From contig NC_079879.1 of the NCBI RefSeq assembly GCF_029227915.1, positions 3,720,001 to 3,784,000 on the forward strand: a DNA stretch of 64,000 bases. The letters run 5' to 3'. The translations under genes were made by a program, and so were the position numbers. This DNA is from Hydractinia symbiolongicarpus. Its lineage: Eukaryota > Cnidaria > Hydrozoa > Anthoathecata > Hydractiniidae. A model generated the notes under the pieces. The model had not been told where the DNA came from. It saw only the letters and a list, made by a program, of their open reading frames with translations, and ran no database searches. Below are positions 38,601-50,118 of the stretch, piece after piece (position 1 is the stretch's first letter; every line of letters starts with the position of its first letter).

Positions 38601-41600
38601 TAAATTCTTACTGCGGAGGACTCCGTGCAATATATCGAAATGACTAATCCTTCTCGATTTAAATTTGATGTGTTCTAAGTCGTATATAGTTTTGGAAATT
38701 TTGTGTAAGATTTAATGGGTAAGGGCTAGATGCAATATGTCAAAAAAACTTTTTTTGTTGAATCAGAAGCACTCCCTACAACCATTCTTTTTTTTACAGT
38801 TTGTGAAGCTTTTGTGAGGAAAGAGTGTATGCAATATTATCGAAATAACTGATTTTTGTTGCAAACTGTCTTTCTTAGGCATTTTGGATTAAAATATTGT
38901 TTTAGAGGGCATATGCAGTAGATATATTTACCGAAATAATTAAATTTTGCAAACTTTGATTTTGTCGTTACCTCCCTTTTTTTACATTTTGATTAAACTT
39001 TTGTGGGAGACCGTCAGTATGCGAAGGACCAAAATAAGAGATTTTAGTATTATTTAGAATTTGTATTTTGTGTTGCAAAATTGGTGCAAAAATTGACATA
39101 AAATGAACTTATATTCAGATTGATTGATGTTGTTTAACATGACTCATTATGACTTATATATATATTTTATGAAAATTTGTGACAGAATACTATGTGAGAT
39201 TTGAAATTTTGTTTACTTTATTGATGGTAAAACAGCATGCAAATTGCTAAAAGGACTTTATTAATTTTAGATTTAAACACCGTTATTTTGTTGGCATTTT
39301 GTCTAAAGTTTGGTGAGGAAGGACCGTATGCAATATGTCAAATAATGTTTTATTGCATTATAATTTATCCTTGCAAATCCCTTTTTAACACCTTAGATAA
39401 AAATTTCTACTTAGGCAAAATTTATTGTTTATTTTTCACATTTTGTGTCAACCTTTGGCAGGGTTTGCAATAAACTAACTGATTTTGACATATACAATGA
39501 GAGAGATTTGTGTTTGACATTGATCAGCTTCTTTGTATATATGTGGCGTTTTGAGTGATTTAAATTTTATGGCTGAGATGTATGTTGAAATGCTTTTAAA
39601 AACTTTTTTCCGAATAATTTTCGCATTTGTCAGATGGTCAGAGCAGTAATTTTAGTAGATTTAGATTTTAAATGTCACATAAATACTGCAGTTGTTGAAA
39701 ACCTTTATTTTTTTTGGTCATTTATATAATAATGCAGATGTAAGATGCACACTGCTGTATTGTTTGTTTTTTGATGGACATATATCTGCTACATAAATTA
39801 AATGGAATACAGTGGATTCTTTCACGGGAAACAGCTAGTTTTATTATGATTGAACAAAAACATTTTCTACTCGCCCTTGAATGAATGATGAAAAAATGAA
39901 AATGAAATTGTGTATAACTCACATTACCTTTGTGGTGTTCTTCTTTCTTAAGTGCCTGCCTAACAAATCTTGCATCTTACTGCTGTTAAATATCAGACTT
40001 TATTTATTCATATATTCTACCATTGAAAAATTTCCCCCGATAAATTACATAAGGAAATTTCCTCTTTCTTTATTGGAAAATGACATATTTTAAATCTTTA
40101 AATCTCCTTACCTTCCTACTGCAGAAATTGTCATGGACAATCCATTTACTGTTCCAAGATAATTTGATTCGACAGAATTGTTTAACATTACAGCAACTGA
40201 AATAACTGATCCTTCGATACAAATTCGCATCAAGATCAAAAGCGCAAGAAGAAGCATCCAAAATATTATCCTGATATAAAAAATATAATGCAATACCGTT
40301 TCTTTATAAAACGAAATGTGAAAAGCTTCCAGATGAACACAGATGTAAAACTATAAAATTTGGTTCATGGTTCTTAATTCACAAGTGACGAACAATGATG
40401 TGATAAGGACTACAAGCGTTTGTATAAATTTAGCGATTCATTTAAGAACGTATAAACGTCCCTTAAGAATTTACTGTGCGCGATTTTACCTGTTGGATAT
40501 GATTGTCAGCGGAACGTGTAATGGCAGCAGCAGAGATTGGAACAAGGTACAGCATACAAATACCTACAAGTTGAAACGTTATATTAAGCAGTGATCAGCA
40601 ATTTGTGGACGCAAGATTATGCCTATCTAAAGTAGACACTTTGGAACAAAAAAATGTTATCCAGTTTAAAGAGATGCTCGCTTGTGTGGGAATGAAATGA
40701 CGAAATGAATTGTCTTCGATCTAGAGTTGTTCACTTTGAATATATTCCTTCAATCGTGTTATAGAGCGCATCTCTATAGCACGATTAAAGAAATATATTC
40801 AAAGGAATATTGGGATTCTCGTTAGAGATGGTCCAATATATCTTGGTCAATCAAAATCATGCAAAGTCATGTTTATGTATTCTTCATTTATTCATTCAAC
40901 AGACATACAGTACTGAATTATTCCGCAGTTGATAAACTATATAATATTGCACCAAAAGTTCAGATAGACTGCGGATAAACTCATAGCACCTCAACAATGT
41001 ATGTGAAGTCAAGTAAACTAAAATGACAAATTTAATTGAATTTAATTTTGAATTGAATTTACTAAAATCAGCTTACCAGTTTTGCTCCAAATTTTTTGAC
41101 TAGCTGAAACAAAAAAATACATATGCATCGATCAAGTACTAACTGAGTAGTGCAAATTCATACCATTCATAATTTTATAACAAAATTTTTTCAGTGTTTC
41201 ATACTTTTCTTAATATTGAAAGTTTGACATTTGATGTTTAAATCCTCCTTCAGAATAACAAATACGATCCAATAAAAAAAACGAAATTTCTTTAAATTTT
41301 GATACTGAATTAAAAAAAAACAGACAGTCACACACTTTTGAATGACAATATACTTTCAGGATTACAAGACCCAAAACGTACCCAAAATGTTTTGGATATG
41401 TGCACATTCATGTTGTTTTTCTGTTTCACGGAATTGTCTTCTTGCTTCCAGTAGTGATGCAAATAACAGAACTGGTTCGCTTAAAGGGGCTACGAACCGG
41501 TTAAAATTCTTACTCTCCGTATATCTTGCGCACATATTTTGCGCAATGAACAGACCAGTGCACTTTGCTTGCCGGTTCAATATTGTTTTTTCGAAAAGTA

Positions 41601-44600
41601 TATTACAAAGAAATATAATCAAGACTAGAGAAGATAAAAATTCTAGATATATCTATATGTTCGAGTCTGTAAATTACATACATGCCGGAAAAATATCCAG
41701 TTTGTTTTTCGCCTCCATCGGCTTGACTTTAGTGTAAGTCACTAAAGTCGAAAACCAATAGCCGTTTCGTAGCCCCTTTAATCATTAGCATTTCTCCTTA
41801 AAAGTATGATATATCAAAATATTGCAACTTACCTTCCACTTCAAAGATGTTAACTTTAATTATGGTATGGTATATGTCGTATGGTATGGGATGTTACGAA
41901 ATTGATAGAAAACACCACGAAGGTCAACTTTCTGCTTCTTTACGATACCGTACCGTAAAAAAGTAAAAAGTTGACATTCCTTGTGTTTTCTACCAATTTG
42001 GTACGCCCCCTCCATTCGTCATATTTGCAAGGTGTTTCGTTTAACTTATTTGGGATTTAAATCGATTTTTAAGTCATTCATTTGCTTGGGGTGCGCTATT
42101 TATATGGCAGAGCCGAGGTTTAAAACCTCATTATGATTTCAGCGACTCAATTTTGATATATACGAAAAAATTTCCTACAAATCCTCTCGGCGAGCTCTTT
42201 TTTAAGATGACAGGCTTACTGAATCGGGTATGTAGCACTTACAAATTGAAATGAAACAAAAGGAAATATATATTATGTGTGCTCTTGCAGATAAGATACT
42301 TTGAAATAGAGAAGTAAACTTTAAGGCTAGTAAAGTGGACGTAACTATAACCATGGCATAAACGTATTAAGAACATAAATGACGCTGATAAATTACAAAG
42401 AAACGCAGAATCAATTTCCAATAAAGAACGCGTGAAAGGTTGATTTCACACAGTGTTTTTCACTGTTCATACTCAATATTTTCAGAGAGTGTTATAGATT
42501 CATTACCTTGGCAAATAAAGCTACTTCGAGGGTTATCGTTACCATAGCAACAATGAGTAGGGCTGTACCAATTTGAGTAATGTTAAAATCGTAACCTCCT
42601 AAAATCACATTTAAAAAGTAATGTAACAAAAAAGCATACTTAATTTGTGGCTAGTAGAAGTGGCTTTTATTGTAATTAGGAATTGGTTTGTCCTTACATA
42701 AAAGTTCCACACAATTCTGATCGGTTTATTATGGTGCATACATGTTTTCACATAAAAACAGTTTTGCAAGAACACAAGCTTTGAGCCGAATTACTATTTC
42801 TCAAAACTATGAACAACCTGAGCTGCCCATGATGTGAATTTTTCTGATGTAAATTATAATTCAATTCTCTTTCAGCTAATAATTTCAAATTGAAAAGAAA
42901 GATTATTAACTCAAACATGTTGCTTGATTTCAGTCAGACACAGAGAGGGATTATTTTATTCACAACAAGAATTCTTTGTTGTGCGCGATGCGAATGATTG
43001 TCTTCGGCACAAATAGGTAAAACCAACATAAGACAGAACTTTAAAGTTATGTTCTTGAGATTTGGAACTAATCAAATAAATTTTTCAAATTTTTCTTAAA
43101 AAAAGCGTGCAGCTGTATCAAAAATTATGTTTCCACATTCAAGTATGAGAACATAATAAAACTATTCGCATTTTTGACTTCTTGCTATTTTTAGCAGAAT
43201 AAAAAGTACAAATGTTACGGAGCGATAAAAAAGTGTAATAACGAAGACACACACCGTATTGTTTCGACGTTGCAGCATATAGTGGAAAGAATTCGTCGTA
43301 CCCTACAGCTAGCGTGTTGTATGACGCATATGCAAAGCAAACCAGAATGCATTCCCTACGCCTAAAGATTTAGGACCGTATTAAAATCAGCCCTTTTCTA
43401 CAATGCGAATTCCAAAGTAACACGAAGAATCATAGATTCATTATTGTTATTTCATGTAACACGTCAGGTACAAGAAATTTTGTTCAAATAATTTCTTCAT
43501 CCTTTTTTAAAAAAAATAAAAGTACAAGAAGTTCTGCAACTTAACTGGTTATTGAATTATTTTTTAGTTGATTTTAATACGCATTTTATTTTTCCCTTAT
43601 TATTTGGTTGCAAAAGAATAACAAAAAGGTACCTTCAGTTCAAACTTCTAAATTGGCTTTCCTTATAATGGAAATTTTATAACAAAAGCAGAAGTCTAAT
43701 CAATAACTTTACCTCAAAATATTTCCAAGTCGCGAATTTTTAAAGTCACATGCGCAACAGCAGGACCGGGTTTTATATTCTACTATTTCATTTTCCACAA
43801 CATCAACAATTTCGTTTTTCTTTCCGGAACTGCAGACAGACGATTTGTTTGAAGTTAAAAGTTTCGTCTTTTCATCAATTGTCATGCTGGAAGAAAGTTT
43901 TTTCTTTTCTTTAATTTTCAAATCTTCTGTTTGTTGCACATTATTTAGTCTATTACATCCGGTAAGGTGCAATGTGCGTTAAGCTAAGGAACTTTTTACG
44001 AAGTCTTTAACCTTAGTCCGGGGTATTTCAAACATATTATGACCGGGAGGGAGGAGGTTATTCCAACCCGACCAAACTTCCGCTAGAATTTTTGAAATAG
44101 AATCAAAATTGACACGCTTATAATACGTCTAAGGAACAAAATGACAGCAATAAATTTTTTGCTTATGTTCGCATTTTTTCTGTGACGTCATTGGGAGCTT
44201 TTATTTTGTTTGCTTAAAATTCAATTACTTTACTTTTACAAAGATTTTTAACATCATTCTGTTTAAAGGTGAAATCCCCCCCTCGTCCGGACCGAATGGA
44301 GTTACCAGATTTTTATCGCTGTCAACGGTCCTTAAGAATTTTAGAGGATAAAATGTTTTCCAACAGCAATAATTTACCACAGCTTATAAAATTACCGTCA
44401 CCTCCATCAAATTTAGTCCTTAAAATTGTCTCAAAATTGCGCAATGCTTCCAGATTAGTTTCTTTTAAGAAAAGACAATTTAACTATTTGAACTACGAGA
44501 ATCCTGACAACTTTCTAACAACTAAAATGTTGGGCCTCGACTACTTAAAGAAAAACAATGTAACAACCATACCTTCTATCACGTGGTAAAATATAAACGG

Positions 44601-47600
44601 TCAAACATACGGCTACCAGTAGAGCGAAGACGACGACAAGGTGCGGTAAAAGAATTTGAAATTTGGCAAAAATTGAACCTATAATAATACAAGGATCATA
44701 CAATATCTTCATTTTTTTAATCATTTTCTCTTCATTCAAACTTGTTTTTAGAAGACATTGAAAAGCATTTCTTTAGGAAAAATCTTTTTATAGTACTTAA
44801 GAGCCAACTGGGCAACCCACATAAAGTTCATCTGGAAAACAGATTACCCGTTGCTTGAGCTCGTTTCCATTTGACTGCAATTTTCGATTGTGTTTAACTT
44901 TCACGCGCGAAATAAAACAAGCAAGGTAGATGCTGTTCTATATAAGTACTAACAAGGTTTGCAAGTTGCGTTGAGTTGTGTAAAATGAAAGCCCAATATT
45001 AGTAAGGTAAGTCAAGCGGTAAAAACTTTAAGATCAAATCTATGCACCTAGAGGACGACAGTATTGGACATGCAAACTTTAGAAAACAAAACAAACACAA
45101 ACTATTTCACTTAGGGACTGTTTATATGTTGCCGGGCTAGCTTTTAACTTGTGTTTATATAAAAAAAATTACTTCGGTTAGGCGGAATGGCTCTAAACAA
45201 TGAAAACATTAAATAATATAAAACAAAAGAAATATTTTTTGTAACAAAGATTTTATTAGTTGAGGATAATAAACTCATCTCGCTTTGTTACTGTTTAAAT
45301 GAGAGAATGTTCATCTCCGCCTATCGTGGTCTCGCCTCTAAGAAACGAGATCTCGCCTATTGAGCCAACCCGATTGACCATATAAACAGATGAGTAAAAA
45401 TATGAGGAAAATGAGAAACAAGCGAGATCTCGGTAAGCGGGCCAGCCCGCCAACCGGGCTCATATAAACAGCGCCTTACCTGTAAATATACTTGGGTAGC
45501 TATCCACAGGAAACGCCAGAAATGCTAAAGTGAAAGTTTAACATAAAATCTGGCTTATCAATAAGAATTTTATTAAACGCATACTCACTTAGCTGGGCGA
45601 CATAATAATCACAAATTTATAGAAAGTGTTCCCTTTTTAATTGACTTAAGACAAACGAGTTAACAACAAGGACACTTGCTAGAGCACTTACCTCCGATGC
45701 CTGGTCCAAGAATTAATCCAGTAGAATAGGAACACATTAGTAAAGACATTCCGAGAGCCTATATAATAATAAAACTTAGCAAAACTAATCAAAACTTTCA
45801 AGAAGATTTTTTCTATCTGGGAAATGGGATAAAGGAATTATTTTTGTATTAAAATAGATGAGACTAAATGCGATTTGGTTGAACATGCAAGCAATCTATG
45901 GAAACCATACACAAATATTGTCCCATATATAATTCCATAGCTATCTAACTGCTTGGTCAACCAGAATAAAAGTTGTTAATGGGAACTAGGCTACTTGACA
46001 CTAATTTTCGTCCATAGATTTTTTCTATGTAAACACAGAAAGTCAAACATTTCTAAAGTGCATGTGTTTGTAAATGCAAAATACTGTACTTGATTGGTGT
46101 CGTCACAAACGTCCGCCATTATTGCTTTCGCAATAACATTTATACCTGAAATTAAAGAATTAAAAGTCTTCTAAAGACTGAAGTGAAAATAAGCTTTTAT
46201 ATTGTGTATCCATAATTTTTTTATAGGGATTTTAAAAGAATTTTAACATTTCAAATCTGACAATGTGCAATGCGTGGAATTACAATACTTCAGAAAATAA
46301 ACGTGATTATGAACTTCAAATTGTTTATCATACATTGAAACTGTAGAGGTTCTGTCAGCCGCCTTACGTACCCATAAAACAGCCTTGTATGCATCTAGTA
46401 ACGATCGCCCATTCGAAAGTGGTACTGAATCCAAACGCTAACGTTGTCAATATCAACAACGCTGTCGAAAGTATGGTGGAGAATTTTCTTCCTTTGATAT
46501 CCGCAAGATATCCCCAGAAAAAGCTAAAAAATAGCATCATATTGCAAAATGTTATGTTGTAAATTTCACAAAACGTGTAATGTTCAGGCTCGCTTCCATT
46601 AAAAAGTGAGCGCGCACGAACAAAAGAAAATGAGCCTTTAAGCTTAGAACTCAGCTGGCACTAAAGAGCACTAAAGAGCACTAACGAGCGATATCTCGTG
46701 TTTTTTTCGTAAGTGAGAATTAGTTTCAACGCTTCTTAGTGTTCGTTGTCGTTCATTACTGCTGTTTTTCGAGCATTAACGAGCACTAAGGTTTAGTGCT
46801 TTTATTTTTGATAACAACACTGAGATTCTAGTGCTCGTTTCATTGTTTTCTTCTGAGATCAAAGGTGCCGACGTTCGTGCAGGAATAATTTGTACAGAAC
46901 ATAACTTCCAAATGACTAATTAAAGTACGTTTTATGCTCAAAAGAGATCTTAAATTAAGTATTTCTCTCTTATAGTGGGAATCACTTTAAAACAGACGCT
47001 CATTTTCCAGTGCTCCCTAGCGCTCATTTTCCAGTGCTCTTTAGTGCTCTTTATGCTCTTTAGTGCCAGGTGAGAATCAAGCCTTAGAGTTTTCAGTCGC
47101 AAGAAATTAAAGTTATAAAATCGAATACTTTATATATAATGCACAATTTTTTTCGTGAATTATTCATTAATTTTAGCGTACAACAGCTTTACACTGCCGC
47201 CAGATAAATATTATTGTCCATAAAGATTTTTATAAAAGAAATTATGTCTTTTTGATCTAATTAAAAACCATTTCAACAATTACAATTGAGTTACCGATTG
47301 CTTATTTATGGAGTAGACACTAGTTTGTTTCAAAGGGAGTTGGATAACACTAAGACCCTAGAGTTCTGGCAGTTTAACTTCCCTACATGAATTTTCAAAA
47401 AGAAACTTATTTCGCGTAAGATAAAGTATTTGTACACTTGGCTTGGGTTACTATAAACTCCACACCGTTAGTTCATGTTAGACTTTCCTGTAGTTAAAAA
47501 TTTCAAGTTATACCTGCATAAAGCTCTACCCGCAAATAACGCGGATCCAATTAAACCAGCGTAGTAACCTGCAAAATATAATTAAAATGAACGTCTTAGT

Positions 47601-49279
47601 AATCCACAGCAGACGCGATAAGAAATGTTGGAAACCGCAACAACAAATGTTAGAAACCGCGATAACAAATTTTAGAAACCGCGACAACAAATATTAGAAA
47701 TTGGGATAAAAAATGTTAAAAATTGGGATAAAAACTTATGGAAAGCGCGACAACAAATGTTCTAACCTTATCTAAATGTAAACATTGCTTGTTTGTTCCT
47801 AAATATGCTGAATTTGAGCTTTTGAAATTCGAATAAACAGGTTGATGCATGAACTTCATTTGCGAGAGTGTACGCTCAGCAGGTATTCATCTAATATGAT
47901 CTCCTTCGCTATAGTTCGTGCACAACAGTCTATTCTCAGAATTATGGTTATATTCTAGCAAAAGGCTTAAATACAAGGTTCTAAGAAAGGATATTACCTC
48001 TTTCAGTTTCACCAATACCAAATGACTATAAAAAAGTAAAAAAAGTAAGATTAAGATTAATGAATTAAAATGTAATAATTGTTTTCAACTCCAAAAAAAT
48101 TTTTCCGCGGAACGAAAAGGACAGAGGAGATATGCTTCTGAGCATAACATGCGTACTTCAAATGTTTGCATCTTGTGAAATTCTCTATTCCGTTTCTTTC
48201 CCGGGAAAGTAGAATTAAGTTTAAAAGCTGGTCTCCACTTGTTGAAGTAGTTCCCGGACAAGAAAAATTTCAACATGCGCATGTGCATTAAAATAAGTAT
48301 ACAGCATTATCTGGAAATTGTTTATGGATTGAACGGAATTCTAAACATTAAGAAATTCCAATATTTTTTTAATTTCCCAGAACATAAATTTTTCTAGCCA
48401 ATAAAGCGAGAATAACATTACGTGTATCAACATTGAAGGGAACTGTGAAAAGCTTTGCATTCAAGATGGCGGCTGATATGAATTAAAATATTCCAGCCGG
48501 GAAAAAGATCTCAAAAAAATTTTCTTCTCTGAGAACTACTTCAACAAGCATAAATAAGGAAACGACTGTTAGAAAATTAGTTAACCGATCAGATTATTCG
48601 AGAAAATTACAAGAAAAAAAAGTTTTGTTTTGTCTTTGTTCATTCCACCGAAAATTGTTAGAAGTGAAAAGTAGCCTTAAAAACTAAAAAAAGGCCTGGC
48701 ATGATCAAAATAAAAATGACGTAGTAATTCTAGTGACACACCTCTTCTAACATTCTAGTGTCACTTAGTTGTAAAATGACAGACAGTATGTTGAAAATGT
48801 CCTCACCGTCACTAAGTGTGGAAGAAACGAAAACACCATAGTGATAGTAAGAGATGAAAATAGCTAAAGATAATAAAAAGTTATTGACAAGTAATAAAAT
48901 GAGGTCTAATGAGTTTTCTGGTTGTTCCATTTTGTTATCAAACATTTCTTCTTTCATATGTAATGTTTTTTTAAGTATAGTCTTTCTGCGTGGACAGAGA
49001 TCTTTCACTACTATTTCCTACAAATATAACTAATAAAAATCATATTTGAACAATTTATCGTAAAACACTCGTTTTATCATTATTATATGCAAAAAAAAAC
49101 AGTTCGGTGCAACGGATCTGTTTTCAAGAATAAAAGAAGACAATACGACTCTGTCTTAACCCAAGTAGAATGAAAATAAAACGTACCATCAGACAGAAGA
49201 GCACTGTTGTTATACCAGCAGGTAACACTGTAGTATCATCACCATAAATCAGTCTTTTTAATCTACCTTTGATCCCCAT
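32629..49279 (-). CDS. Major Facilitator Superfamily transporter, ZIFL/tetracycline-efflux-like, 16 coding exons
   Basis: A membrane transporter; substrate not determinable. Minus-strand exons: 49279-49187, 48863-48807, 48025-47998, 47568-47514, 46523-46372, 46145-46090, 45758-45692, 45524-45480, 44678-44573, 43949-43713, 43361-43255, 42598-42507, 41103-41077, 40563-40490, 40270-40112, 32896-32629. All 15 junctions are GT-AG and phase-compatible, giving 540 residues. MFS motif A is GYLADIKGRK (about 83-91), between membrane segments 2 and 3. The helix-5 motif is STGLILGPGIGG (about 159-170). A hydrophilic loop of about 80 residues, nearly all exon 10 and ending with a CCCAC cluster, joins the two halves. 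YDEFFPLYAA and NNSVESNYLGTVNG (429-442) match positions conserved in ZIFL-type carriers. The start at 49279 is the first in-frame ATG of its exon; an upstream acceptor at 49296-49297 implies a leader intron. Several introns are enlarged by mobile elements. Confidence 0.92.
32989..35657 (+). repeat. Foldback left arm
   Basis: Much of the arm consists of roughly 90-180 bp degenerate tandem units. Each has a core like TATTGCAT...GGTCCTTCC followed by a CACAAAA-type segment and an AAAATGTCAAAA-type segment, for example near 33490, 33808, 33985, 34104, 34196, 34284, 34470 and 34675. Toward the centre are GCTAGC-rich repeats and a (TA)n tract at 35090-35112. Open frames here are not coding. Confidence 0.85.
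35658..37170. repeat. Foldback spacer with spaced CTGTCGGACGGA motifs
   Basis: The single-copy centre of the element carries no gene but repeats a short motif related to ATCTGTCGGACGGATT at about 35736, 35892, 36271, 36458, 36625 and 36789. The spacings of 156, 379, 187, 167 and 164 bp imply a degenerate repeat of about 160-190 bp with one missing copy. The motif family is distinct from that of the arms. Confidence 0.65.
37171..39839 (-). repeat. Foldback right arm
   Basis: Reverse complement of 32989-35657, with the same degenerate unit structure. The TA microsatellite has the same length as in the left arm, which points to very recent formation or homogenisation. Confidence 0.85.
40734..40804. 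repeat. Imperfect hairpin in intron 13 of the MFS gene
   Basis: Arms 40734-40766 and 40772-40804 are near-perfect inverted copies (CTTTGAATATATTCCTTCAA against its partner) around a 5-base loop. It is probably a short foldback or MITE remnant. Confidence 0.6.
41485..41777. mobile_element. piggyBac-type MITE (293 bp) in intron 12 of the MFS gene
   Basis: It begins AGGGGCTACGAA and ends TTCGTAGCCCCT, a 12-bp perfect terminal inverted repeat, and is flanked on both sides by TTAA (41481-41484 and 41778-41781). TTAA duplication is the hallmark of piggyBac transposition. No transposase is present; a 131-codon open frame crossing it is not coding. Confidence 0.72.
41894..42004. repeat. Imperfect inverted repeat in intron 12
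   Basis: TACGAAATTGATAGAAAACA and AAGGTCAACTTT on the left are mirrored by AAAGTTGAC and TTGTGTTTTCTACCAATTTG on the right, so the whole segment could fold on itself. It probably derives from a small mobile element. Confidence 0.5.
45114..45475. mobile_element. Tourist/PIF-Harbinger-type MITE (362 bp) touching a splice donor
   Basis: The left end GGGACTGTTTATATG and right end CATATAAACAGCGCC are inverted repeats flanked by TTA on both sides (45111-45113 and 45476-45478), the 3-bp duplication typical of PIF/Harbinger elements. The right TTA is part of the donor of MFS exon 8: the minus strand reads exon-ACAG/GTAA and then the element. The interior contains GAGATCTCG-type repeats. Confidence 0.72.
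46641..47083. mobile_element. Tourist-type MITE (443 bp) in intron 4 of the MFS gene
   Basis: Flanked by TTA at 46638-46640 and 47084-47086. The ends are imperfect 21-bp inverted repeats sharing the core CTGGCAC. Subterminal repeats of CACTAAAGAG lie at the left end and their complement at the right end. No coding capacity. Confidence 0.68.
47616..47761. repeat. Minisatellite, about six units of about 24 bp
   Basis: Imperfect tandem copies of GAAACCGCGATAACAAATGT vary mainly in the central bases. It lies immediately upstream of MFS exon 4 in intron 3, so the array sits near that acceptor on the transcribed strand. Confidence 0.75.
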
Positions 49280-49374
49280 GAAGTTATGGAGCGGACTAAC
49301 ATAAAAATTGCAATAGGTGAACAACAAATGTTAAAGATACTACACTATAAAATATATTATAAAATATTCTTTAA

Positions 49375-50118
49375 CCCTATTCGGTCCGGGGGGGGGGGGC
49401 GGATTCCGCCCCCCCCCCTGACGTTTTTTTTTTAATAACTACGGAGTGCTTTCTTATATGGCTATGATACTTACTGAGTTTCAACATTTATCTATTAGAC
49501 ACCTGCATGCTAAATTTTTAGGTCCCATACCTTTCAGAGGCTTTGATATTGGCCATTACTCGAAACTACCCCTAAAATCTCTATGAAATCCTTATAATGG
49601 GGAAAATATAATAACTCCTGTTAGTATTATCCTAAGAACTTGAAACTTACAACACAACTTTTTTCCATGAAGAAGAATCATTTTGAATAATTTTGACACG
49701 TGACTAATCCGATTTCCCGATTTTGTGGGATTATACCCGAACATCGAAAAAAAACGGATTTTCGGGCAATTTTTGGCAATTTTTTATCCGATCCATGTAA
49801 AAACCGGAAGATATGTTAAAAAAAATTTATTTAGCTATCAGAAACTTCAACCAGAATGTAAAAATTCGATCTAGAACAAAAGTAATTATATTTTAAGCAG
49901 ATAGTTGCATTTTTAACAATTTTCAAGCTTCTGATGACGTCACAGAAAATGTGCTGACGCAAGCAAAAATTTATTGCCGCCATTTTGTTCCTTTTATGAC
50001 GTACTATAGGTGTGCCAAGTTTGATTCAATTTGAACAATCCTATGAAAAGTTATTGAGGGGGGGCGGAATCCGCCCCCCCGGTCATAGTATGTTCGAAAA
50101 ACCCCGGACCGAATGAGG
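49375..50118. mobile_element. piggyBac-type MITE (744 bp) with GC-rich hairpin ends
   Basis: The left end CCCTATTCGGTCCGGGG and right end CCCCGGACCGAATGAGG are inverted repeats flanked by TTAA (49371-49374 and 50119-50122). Just inside each end is a G-run/CGGATTCCG/C-run palindrome capable of a very stable hairpin, striking in this AT-rich DNA. No transposase. It lies just upstream of MFS exon 1. Confidence 0.75.

Larger units (their letters stand above)
32989..39839. mobile_element. Foldback element with 2.67 kb inverted arms, in the last intron of the MFS gene
   Basis: The left arm (32989-35657) and right arm (37171-39839) are reverse complements. Every position pair I tested sums to 72828, including both edges, five long open frames and the (TA)n run. 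The arms therefore match over 2,669 bp without a net indel. The spacer is 1,513 bp. The structure resembles foldback (FB) transposons, with long inverted arms built from degenerate tandem repeats and no transposase. Outside the arms the symmetry decays over about 12 bp, and AACAAA occurs on both sides (32973-32978 and 39853-39858), a possible 6-bp target duplication. Without the element the host intron would be only about 364 bp. Confidence 0.85.

Noticed and set aside
33355-39473. Several open frames occurring twice in opposite orientation (for example 34703-34909 and 37919-38125)
   Set aside because: They are mirror copies in the foldback arms, AT-biased, with no domain and no splice context.
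32989-39839. Assembly artefact explanation for the palindrome
   Set aside because: A missed-adapter artefact normally gives arms with no spacer; here 1.5 kb of single-copy sequence separates them and the arm content resembles foldback elements. It is not fully excluded without long reads.
41342-41737. 131-codon plus-strand open frame
   Set aside because: It runs across a piggyBac-type MITE and intron sequence of the MFS gene; no protein features.
44269-44589. 106-codon plus-strand open frame
   Set aside because: It lies mostly in intron 9 of the MFS gene and overlaps exon 9 on the other strand. It needs a GTG start and resembles no family.
48085-48560. Possible further MITE in intron 2 of the MFS gene
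   Set aside because: Short inverted matches (CTTGTTGAAGTAGTTC at about 48238 and GAACTACTTCAACAAG at about 48534) exist, but I could not define terminal repeats or a target duplication.
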